5,715 nt of DNA from Candidatus Zixiibacteriota bacterium (GTDB lineage: Bacteria > Zixibacteria > MSB-5A5 > JAABVY01 > JAHJOQ01). Both the position numbers and the translations under genes were made by a program. The stretch covers positions 1-5,715 of the forward strand of contig JAJRZO010000512.1 in the NCBI GenBank assembly GCA_024275215.1, written 5' to 3'. The first letter of the stretch is position 1. Every line of letters starts with the position of its first letter. The notes below the pieces were generated by a model, which had not been told where the DNA came from, searched no databases, and saw nothing but the letters and a program-made list of their open reading frames with translations. Positions 1-4,940 of this stretch are shown piece by piece.

Positions 1-470
1 CCGGTCGTCGTTTCTTCAGTCCCCCCGAGGACGCCATCGATATAGTCCTTGCGTTTTGAATGGAGTGTTGAGACGACATCGCAGCCATCATCCATAGTCA
101 AATGCGGTTTGGTGTCGATACATGCGTGCACATGATCGTAATACAACTTGTTGCTCTCGCCGCAGACCGCATAGACCGATACTCCAAGATGCTTGACAAG
201 CGATGCCGCGACATCATCCTGTGTCGATAAAGGGTTCGATCCGCACAACGCGATCTTCGCGCCACCAGCCTTCAATGTATCGATAAGGTTTGCGGTTTCA
301 GTCGTAACATGCAGACATGCGGCAAGCCGCATTCCCCTAAGCGGTTTTTCCTTCCGAAAACGCTCGCGAATCAAACCAAGCACCGGCATATATCTGCCGG
401 CCCATTCGATGCGTTTCCTGCCCTGATCGGCGAGTTTCAACGATTTCACATCATAGTTTTTCTTTGTCAT
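1..470 (-). CDS. ahcY: Adenosylhomocysteinase (S-adenosyl-L-homocysteine hydrolase), N-terminal 156 residues, 3' end outside window
   Basis: AhcY is a cytosolic NAD-dependent enzyme that reversibly splits S-adenosylhomocysteine into adenosine and homocysteine, relieving product inhibition of methyltransferases. The frame is open from an ATG at 468-470 to the window edge, giving 156 codons plus two bases, roughly a third of the usual 400-430 residues. Visible family motifs are CLHVTTETANLI (about 52-63), the CGSNPLSTQDDVAA block (76-89), the MDDG segment (126-129) carrying the catalytic-region Asp, and EETTTG (152-157), which contacts substrate and NAD. The NAD-binding Rossmann domain lies beyond the edge. 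The start follows the metK stop by one base, with AAGGA (479-483) eight bases upstream inside the metK end, so translation is probably coupled to metK. The wording of the motifs is closer to the shorter, prokaryotic-type enzymes than to the long eukaryote-like ones, which is my judgement by eye. Confidence 0.96.
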   Translation of the reverse strand, partial: MTKKNYDVKSLKLADQGRKRIEWAGRYMPVLGLIRERFRKEKPLRGMRLAACLHVTTETANLIDTLKAGGAKIALCGSNPLSTQDDVAASLVKHLGVSVYAVCGESNKLYYDHVHACIDTKPHLTMDDGCDVVSTLHSKRKDYIDGVLGGTEETTT

Positions 471-471
471 G

Positions 472-1635
472 TCACATTTCCTTTGCGATCTCGTCGGCTA
501 AATCCGTTTTTTCCCAGGTAAATTCCTCTTCATCACGACCGAAATGCCCGTAGGCTGCTGTCTTCTTGTATATCGGTCTCCTGAGATCGAGTTTCTCGAT
601 AATTCCCTTTGGGGTCAAATCGAATTTCTTTTTAATGACCTCAGTGATTTTTTCATCGGAGTATTTTGATGTGTTGTCTGTCCAGATGGCGATCGATACC
701 GGTTCCGGGATACCTATTGCATACGCTAACTGAATCGTGCATTTCCTTGCAACACCGGATGCCACAACATTATTGGCAATGTATCTCGCCATGTATGCGG
801 CTGACCTGTCAACCTTAGTTGGATCTTTACCGGAAAATGCTCCACCGCCATGTGTTGCCATTCCGCCATAAGTGTCAACGATGATCTTTCGTCCGGTCAT
901 ACCAGTATCGGATTTAGGACCGCCGATGACAAATTTGCCTGTCGGATTGATGAAAATATCAGTATCCGAGTCGATCATATTCTCAGGGATGACAGGATCG
1001 ATAATCGCTTTCCTGAGTTCGTTTCTTGCATCTTCCGTGATCGATGTCTTCACATAATCGAGTATTTGTTCAGTGTGTTGACATGAGAGAACAATAGCGC
1101 TGACTCTCTTTGGAGCGCCATCGGCATATTCCACCGTTACCTGTGACTTGCCATCAGGCCTGAGATAATTAAGAGTGCCGTCTTTCCGAACTTCCGCCAT
1201 ACGTCTGACAAGCTTGTGGGCAAGCATGATGGGCATTGGCATCAATTCTTTGGTCTCACTGGATGCGTAGCCGGTCATAAGCCCCTGATCGCCCGCGCCT
1301 CCCGTATTGACTCCCTGTGCGATATCCGGTGACTGGTTTCCGATCGCGTTGAGGATAGAGCATGTTTTATGGTGGAAACCCAGATTGGGATCGGTGTATC
1401 CAATGTCCTCGATTGTCAACCTGACCACTTTGTCGATGTCAACATAAGTTTCTGTCGTAATCTCACCGCCGACAATCACAAGACCAATCGTGACGAACGT
1501 CTCGCATGCAACCCTGCCATCAGCATCATTCCTAAGCACTTCATCAAGAACTGCGTCGGAAATCTGATCGCACACTTTGTCGGGGTGACCTTCTGTGACG
1601 GACTCAGAAGTAAATAAGAATGACTTGCCCGCCAT
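472..1635 (-). CDS. metK: S-adenosylmethionine synthetase (methionine adenosyltransferase)
   Basis: MetK makes SAM, pyrophosphate and phosphate from ATP and methionine in the cytosol, and family members act as tetramers needing Mg2+ and K+. The 387-residue length is normal. Motifs in order: GHPDK (16-20, ATP/phosphate loop), ACETF (43-47, K+ site Glu45), GE (57-58, methionine-site Glu58), QSPDIAQGV (101-109) followed by GAGDQG (113-118), the mobile active-site gate, PDGKSQV (160-166), FVIGGP (235-240), GRK (248-250) and GGGAFSGKDPTKVDRSAAY (263-281), which holds the phosphate-binding Lys270, Lys274 and Asp276. Every catalytic residue I could align with the E. coli enzyme is conserved at a constant offset of about +5 in the C-terminal half. 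ATG at 1633-1635 is preceded by a near-consensus ribosome site. The stop TGA (472-474) is one base from the ahcY start. The gene lies 48 bases after the nucleotidyltransferase stop, with no visible terminator or SAM riboswitch between them. Confidence 0.98.
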   Translation of the reverse strand: MAGKSFLFTSESVTEGHPDKVCDQISDAVLDEVLRNDADGRVACETFVTIGLVIVGGEITTETYVDIDKVVRLTIEDIGYTDPNLGFHHKTCSILNAIGNQSPDIAQGVNTGGAGDQGLMTGYASSETKELMPMPIMLAHKLVRRMAEVRKDGTLNYLRPDGKSQVTVEYADGAPKRVSAIVLSCQHTEQILDYVKTSITEDARNELRKAIIDPVIPENMIDSDTDIFINPTGKFVIGGPKSDTGMTGRKIIVDTYGGMATHGGGAFSGKDPTKVDRSAAYMARYIANNVVASGVARKCTIQLAYAIGIPEPVSIAIWTDNTSKYSDEKITEVIKKKFDLTPKGIIEKLDLRRPIYKKTAAYGHFGRDEEEFTWEKTDLADEIAKEM

Positions 1636-1638
1636 AAG

Positions 1639-1645
1639 ACCTCCT
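1639..1645 (-). promoter_or_regulatory. Strong ribosome binding site of metK
   Basis: The minus strand reads AGGAGGT followed by three bases and then the metK ATG (four if AGGAGG is taken as the core). It is the closest match to the Shine-Dalgarno consensus in the window and fixes the metK start. It suggests that metK is translated more strongly than its neighbours, whose sites are only four or five bases long. Confidence 0.85.
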
Positions 1646-1683
1646 GTATTGATTAAACATATTTTTCAGATTGTCACCGTTGC

Positions 1684-2664
1684 TCAGTAGCTGATCTCTG
1701 ACGAATCACCCACATTCAGAATCTTGAAAGAGCCTTTTACAACGGCATGATTACCTATTAGCGACGATGTCAACCGGGCATTTTCCACGCGTGCACCTGT
1801 TGATATTATTGAATCGCTGACAATCGAATTGCTGATCGATGACCCGGCAGCGATAGATACATTCGGGCCGATAATAGATTTTCTGACGATTGTATCCTGA
1901 TCGATATAGACAGGTGGAACCACCACGCATCCCTCGATGGATAAATGTGTCTTTCCATTCGGCAGTGATTCGAGGAGATGTCTGTTTGTTTCAAGTAATG
2001 TCTCTCTCTTGCCGCAGTCATACCATGAATCGATGGGACAGACATGGATACTCGCACCTTTGCGCAGCATCAGATCGAATGCGTCTGTAACCTGAAACTC
2101 ACCGTTTGTGCGCAAACCACTGTTGTATATCTCATCCAGAGCTTCCCTGAACAGTTGTGTGTCCTTGATGTAGTAGACACCCACTACCGCGAGGTTCGAT
2201 GCCGGATCCTCCGGTTTTTCGACTATGCTCGTAATTCTTGTTCCTTCAGTTTCGACAACGCCAAATCGTCTCGGATCATTGACTTCCTTTACAGCAATTA
2301 CATTGCGGCCTGAATTGAGAAGGCAGGTCCAGTCAGTCTCGACAATCGTATCACCAAGAATGACGAGTAAATCTTCCGTCTCGTCAGGATCTATTCCGAG
2401 ATAGATCGCATAACCGAGTCCGAGCAATTCATTCTGCCTGGCAAATCTGACATTGATGTCGTAGTTCTTCTCGACATAATCGATAATCTGAGCGCCGAGA
2501 AATCCTACAGTGATTATGACTTCCGAAGGATTAAGCGACAACGCTTCATCAAGTATATGCCCAAGAATCGGTTTGCCTGCAACATACAGCAGCGCTTTTG
2601 GAGCGCTGTGAGTATGAGGGCGAAGCCTCGCCCCGATACCCGCCGCTGGAATTATAACCTTCAA
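1684..2664 (-). CDS. Sugar-phosphate nucleotidyltransferase with C-terminal left-handed beta-helix (NDP-sugar pyrophosphorylase family)
   Basis: This enzyme type joins a nucleoside triphosphate to a sugar 1-phosphate, giving an NDP-sugar and pyrophosphate for cell-surface glycans. The 326 residues hold an N-terminal nucleotidyltransferase domain: PAAGIGARLRPHTHSAPK (6-23, nucleotide loop with Arg13 and Lys23), LGD (103-105, metal Asp), FGVVE (134-138), VEKP (148-151), NGEFQVTD (187-194) and WYDCGKRETLLE (214-225). From about 241 to 320 come hexapeptide-like repeats (VYIDQDTIV, SIIGPNVSIAAGSSI, SIISTGARV, SLIGNHAVV), which form a beta-helix used for oligomerisation or, in bifunctional relatives, acyl transfer. 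It resembles the RmlA-like/archaeal thymidylyltransferase-uridylyltransferase group, but the base and sugar cannot be told. The start is TTG at 2662-2664, because the family motif begins directly after MK and the upstream frame soon hits a stop. GGGAG lies nine bases upstream. Metabolically it is unrelated to metK next door. Confidence 0.9.
   Translation of the reverse strand: MKVIIPAAGIGARLRPHTHSAPKALLYVAGKPILGHILDEALSLNPSEVIITVGFLGAQIIDYVEKNYDINVRFARQNELLGLGYAIYLGIDPDETEDLLVILGDTIVETDWTCLLNSGRNVIAVKEVNDPRRFGVVETEGTRITSIVEKPEDPASNLAVVGVYYIKDTQLFREALDEIYNSGLRTNGEFQVTDAFDLMLRKGASIHVCPIDSWYDCGKRETLLETNRHLLESLPNGKTHLSIEGCVVVPPVYIDQDTIVRKSIIGPNVSIAAGSSISNSIVSDSIISTGARVENARLTSSLIGNHAVVKGSFKILNVGDSSEISY
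2590..2608 (-). repeat. Perfect 7-bp inverted repeat inside the start of the nucleotidyltransferase gene
   Basis: The arms CAGCGCT and AGCGCTG flank a five-base loop, covering codons 19-25, which encode the SAPKAL signature of the enzyme. In mRNA this would be a compact GC-rich hairpin about 56 bases after the start codon. There is no following U-run, so it is not an intrinsic terminator. It may be a chance result of the codons Ser-Ala-Pro-Lys-Ala-Leu, or it may slow early elongation. Confidence 0.4.
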
Positions 2665-2673
2665 GACATAATA

Positions 2674-2678
2674 CTCCC
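2674..2678 (-). promoter_or_regulatory. Ribosome binding site deciding the TTG start of the nucleotidyltransferase
   Basis: GGGAG on the minus strand lies nine bases before the TTG at 2664 and four before an out-of-frame ATG at 2669. The ATG opens only ATG-TCT-TGA, so the gene itself must use the TTG, which agrees with the family N-terminus. The spacing to the TTG is slightly long but usable. Confidence 0.55.
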
Positions 2679-2697
2679 ATCAAGAATCAAGCCTTTA

Positions 2698-2726
2698 AGT
2701 ATATGGACACCGATCGTTGTCCGCAA
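2698..2726 (-). promoter_or_regulatory. Candidate sigma70-type promoter upstream of the nucleotidyltransferase-metK-ahcY group
   Basis: On the minus strand TTGCGG (2721-2726, three of six consensus bases) is followed by a 17-base spacer and TATACT (2698-2703, five of six). Transcription would begin near 2690, giving a leader of about 26 bases that contains the GGGAG ribosome site. It starts immediately after the stop codon of the preceding membrane gene and fills the only gap on this side. The -35 match is weak, so the call rests mainly on the -10 box and exact spacing. It would let SAM-cycle genes be expressed separately from the membrane genes. Confidence 0.4.
2705..2722. promoter_or_regulatory. 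18-bp near-perfect palindrome, possible operator inside the promoter spacer
   Basis: The minus strand reads GGACAACGATCGGTGTCC. Eight of nine symmetric base pairs match, centred on CGATCG at 2711-2716, with one mismatched pair (2710/2717). It nearly fills the spacer between the candidate -35 and -10 boxes, overlapping two bases of the -35, a classic place for a repressor or a MerR-like twisting activator. As RNA it could also fold into a hairpin after the membrane-gene stop, but there is no T-run. I do not recognise the motif as that of any named regulator. Confidence 0.4.
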
Positions 2727-3359
2727 CTAATTTATGATCTTATTGAAAGAGTGAACCCAGTCGACAAACAGGAATTGAACCCGGCCTATCAGAAGGGAGA
2801 CTCGCCCCATTACAGTATAACCGAAGTGTGCACCAAAGGAAACCATAATGAATACTGTCCCGACTTTGGCGGTAATCCCGAGCGCTCCTTTGTGTTCTTT
2901 CGAGAAGTAGAAGTAGATCAGTGTAGACACAACACCGATCAGGATAATCAGTGGTCCCCAGAATTCCTGACCAAACCTGCTCATCGTATCACCTAACTGT
3001 GGCAGAACAAAACCGTGCAACTGCTGAATGATGGAAATACCCGCGGTGTTTCCGACCACGAACGCGATTGATACTCTCGAAAGGAATGATAATCGATCAA
3101 CCAGGCGGGTGAACATCAACACACCGAGCAGACCGGGGAGTATCAAACTGTACTGCCCGTTCTGGGTGATTGGAACCCAGAGCTGCTGCATTATCACAGA
3201 ATGCCAGATTAGGCCGACATAGTATCCGGCTGACAAACCCGCGAAAATATGCTCAGCCAGCCGATAAAACGGGTTGTCTTTGTACAAAAACGAGAATATG
3301 CACAGAGTCAGGAACCCTGCAAGAGTCATTTCGAGGAAAAGTACAATGTCGTGGTTCAT
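2727..3359 (-). CDS. Polytopic membrane protein of unknown function (third of the membrane trio)
   Basis: I do not recognise a characterised family. The 210-residue product is strongly hydrophobic, with about six predicted membrane segments near 5-25, 37-57, 70-86, 93-112, 132-152 and 160-180, and an amphipathic C-terminal tail. A distinctive block at 29-47 (NPFYRLAEHIFAGLSAGYY) places Glu36, His37 and aromatic residues at the mouth of the second segment, and looks like a conserved family signature. There is no signal peptide beyond the first segment, and no nucleotide-binding or catalytic motif. The ATG at 3357-3359 overlaps the stop of the upstream gene by four bases (ATGA), so it should be translated by coupling. 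Only a weak AAGAA ribosome site is present. It probably acts in the inner membrane together with the product of the previous gene. Transporter component, lipid or polymer export part, or sensor subunit are all open. Confidence 0.85.
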   Translation of the reverse strand: MNHDIVLFLEMTLAGFLTLCIFSFLYKDNPFYRLAEHIFAGLSAGYYVGLIWHSVIMQQLWVPITQNGQYSLILPGLLGVLMFTRLVDRLSFLSRVSIAFVVGNTAGISIIQQLHGFVLPQLGDTMSRFGQEFWGPLIILIGVVSTLIYFYFSKEHKGALGITAKVGTVFIMVSFGAHFGYTVMGRVSLLIGRVQFLFVDWVHSFNKIIN

Positions 3360-4183
3360 TTCTTTTTTCGACCTGCGAAATATGCGAAATTGCCGATTAA
3401 AATGAATATGATAATAGTTAGATGGACAAGCGATTGTGCTCCCATTCCGGCTGTGGCGGCGCCTTTCTCGCCAACCAGATACTCATATTCCGCCGCACCT
3501 TTCATTCCGCCAAGCAACCCGACGAGTTGATTCGACCTGACATACGCATAAAATTTCGGCGCCATCACCGCAGTCACTCCGGCTCCCATCTCCGAACCGA
3601 ATTGCGCATTGACGAGGCCGACCCAGTTATCAACGATACCATTGTCTGAAACTATAAAGATGAAATCGAAGGCATCGTATGTATCGACATTTTTCATCAT
3701 GGGCAGCGAATCGAGCGGTGTGTCATAATAATCTGTCGGATAAATCGATCTTATCGACTTGCCGAGTCCAAGCAACACAGCCTGATAATTCGCTTTATAG
3801 CCGAGATTCACATAGTCGATTCCATAGACTTTGCCGAATTTATCCGCCAGTGTTGACATCACACGATCGGCAATGCTCGGACCACCAAGACCAACCGTTG
3901 ACAATGTGACTACTTTCAGATTCTTTCGCCAGCACTGCTTGAGCACAGCCACTGACATCGGTTCTGTTTCGGCAAGTGTCGATGGGTAATAATCAAAAGT
4001 CAGGAGAATCATCGAGCTGTCAGGTATCGCCTCAACCCGGTCATAGAGTTTCTGCGTTTCGGGTGAGACCTGCACAGGGAGCGGAAATATGACCAGCGTC
4101 GGGATAATCACAGATATCGAAATGAGCAGGTAAATAATCCTGCGGTCGATTCGCGCCAGTACATCTGCAATTCGTGTCAGCAA
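3356..4183 (-). CDS. Membrane-anchored protein with large extracytoplasmic alpha/beta domain, unknown function (middle of the trio)
   Basis: The 275-residue product has one membrane segment at each end (about 16-35 and 253-271). Basic residues in RIDRR before the first and GRKKK after the second put both termini in the cytoplasm and residues 36-252 outside. That domain alternates strand-like and helix-like stretches: MILLTFDYY (59-67), a helix to about 88, LKVVTLST (89-96), a helix through 117, FDFIFIVSD (172-180), GVTAVMAPKF (202-211). It ends in a glycine-rich part with GLLGGMKGAAEYEYLVG (222-238). I see no catalytic motif I can name. I prefer the TTG at 4181-4183 as start, one base after the stop of the previous gene, with GGGAG eight bases upstream. 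An upstream start at 4261 would overlap that gene by 77 bases and add an unconvincing arginine-rich leader. The gene overlaps the next by four bases. Confidence 0.85.
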   Translation of the reverse strand: MLTRIADVLARIDRRIIYLLISISVIIPTLVIFPLPVQVSPETQKLYDRVEAIPDSSMILLTFDYYPSTLAETEPMSVAVLKQCWRKNLKVVTLSTVGLGGPSIADRVMSTLADKFGKVYGIDYVNLGYKANYQAVLLGLGKSIRSIYPTDYYDTPLDSLPMMKNVDTYDAFDFIFIVSDNGIVDNWVGLVNAQFGSEMGAGVTAVMAPKFYAYVRSNQLVGLLGGMKGAAEYEYLVGEKGAATAGMGAQSLVHLTIIIFILIGNFAYFAGRKKK

Positions 4184-4184
4184 G

Positions 4185-4817
4185 CTATTGTCTCCCAAGA
4201 TAGGTCCGTTCGATTCCGAGGATAATTCTGAGAGACATCGACGCCGCACCAAGCGCCGCACCTATGATAATACCTCTCTGAACAGACAGATTGGGATAGT
4301 TCATAATCCAGTCGGTGATTTCAGGAAGCTTGCCATAGATTAGTTCGCCGAGTGGAACCCGTCCCAGCATGACGATAGTTGCCGTAATCAACAGGATAGT
4401 TGCTTCAACAGTCCTCGCTCTGAATGCCCTGTACGCAGCCGATGCTATATAGAATGCCAGCAGTGAAAACATTGTTGACATCATCGGGGCGTTCATATTC
4501 TGGAAAAGCCAGTCATAGAGCGTTCCCCGTTCGGTACCTTCTATGATCGCTCCCAACGAGGACGCCACGAGGAATATCAGCAATACAGCCTTGTATGGCC
4601 AGCCTTTCCTGCGCTTCCTGACATCTGAAAGCGATACTCGTGTAATCGATGCAACTCCCAGCAATAGCGAAAATCCTCCTACTATTGTGACCCAGACGAG
4701 TTGTTCCTGTGAGAAATCGGCGACCGTCTGATCACCTGAAAAGAAAGTGATAATCATCAGGACGCCAGAGAAGAACGCGACTGCGACAGGAAGCTGTTTA
4801 CCAAAGAATGAATGCAT
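4185..4817 (-). CDS. Polytopic membrane protein of unknown function (first of the membrane trio)
   Basis: I do not recognise a characterised family. With the ATG at 4815-4817 the product has 210 residues and about six membrane segments, near 9-27, 40-57, 75-92, 110-130, 137-153 and 181-200. A basic cytoplasmic loop, DVRKRRKGW (65-73), sits between the second and third segments. Distinctive stretches are IEGTERGTLYDWLFQNMNAP (92-111) and YRAFRAR (129-135). The frame stays open upstream to a TTG at 4892, but that codon has no ribosome site and the extra 25 residues are polar and unlike a membrane-protein start. The ATG has AGGG (4824-4827) six bases upstream. The gene follows folP after 123 bases, has its own candidate promoter, and is one base from the next gene's TTG. 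It is likely an inner-membrane subunit acting with the two downstream products. Confidence 0.85.
   Translation of the reverse strand: MHSFFGKQLPVAVAFFSGVLMIITFFSGDQTVADFSQEQLVWVTIVGGFSLLLGVASITRVSLSDVRKRRKGWPYKAVLLIFLVASSLGAIIEGTERGTLYDWLFQNMNAPMMSTMFSLLAFYIASAAYRAFRARTVEATILLITATIVMLGRVPLGELIYGKLPEITDWIMNYPNLSVQRGIIIGAALGAASMSLRIILGIERTYLGRQ
4192..4196 (-). promoter_or_regulatory. Ribosome binding site deciding the TTG start of the middle membrane gene
   Basis: GGGAG on the minus strand lies inside the last codons of the preceding membrane gene, eight bases before the TTG at 4183 and across the TAG stop at 4185-4187. This stop-then-start layout favours re-initiation by the same ribosome, and it supports a 275-residue product over the longer reading. 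Confidence 0.6.
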
Positions 4818-4842
4818 CAAGTACCCTGTTTTAAGATGCTGT

Positions 4843-4870
4843 AAGATACAAATGCTATCATTGTTGTCAA
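4843..4870 (-). promoter_or_regulatory. Candidate sigma70-type promoter for the membrane trio
   Basis: On the minus strand a perfect TTGACA (4865-4870) is followed by a 16-base spacer and TATCTT (4843-4848, four of six consensus bases). The start of transcription would fall near 4836, leaving a leader of about 20 bases with the AGGG ribosome site before the ATG at 4817. Its place, just ahead of the gene and in the longest gap of the window, strengthens the call. It also argues against the longer reading of the gene, which would put the promoter inside coding sequence. Confidence 0.5.
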
Positions 4871-4887
4871 TCGTTACCTGTATTACT

Positions 4888-4912
4888 ACCAAATCAAGAT
4901 TAGTCTTGTGGT
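4888..4912 (-). other. Imperfect stem-loop in the folP-membrane trio gap
   Basis: The minus strand can pair CAAGA (4904-4908) with TCTTG (4895-4899) over the loop CTAA, and ACCA (4909-4912) with TGGT (4888-4891) across a three-base bulge. It lies 28 bases after the folP stop. There is no T-run after it and it is AT-rich, so it is not a convincing intrinsic terminator. It could be an RNA-processing site or chance. The rest of the gap shows only the promoter and ribosome site. Confidence 0.2.
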
Positions 4913-4940
4913 TCGCGCATGGTTGGGACGCGAGTCTTAA

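Noticed and set aside
1636..1683. SAM riboswitch or separate promoter before metK
   Set aside because: The gap is 48 bases, too short for the common SAM riboswitches I know plus a terminator switch. GTGACA there has no -10 box at usable spacing. Only the ribosome site is convincing.
1684..1695. Small inverted repeat TCAG-TAG-CTGA at the nucleotidyltransferase stop
   Set aside because: A four-base stem with a three-base loop and no T-run is too weak to be a terminator, and is expected by chance.
1806..2057. 83-codon minus-strand frame inside the nucleotidyltransferase
   Set aside because: It is an alternative frame of a gene with full family motifs, and the product has no features of its own.
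2703..2996. 97-codon plus-strand frame starting in the gap after the third membrane gene
   Set aside because: Most of it is antisense to the membrane gene, it has no clear ribosome site, and the polar low-complexity product has no recognisable features.
4818..4892. Upstream TTG start for the first membrane gene (25 extra residues)
   Set aside because: There is no ribosome site, the added residues are polar and would cover a good promoter, and the internal ATG at 4817 has AGGG at proper spacing.
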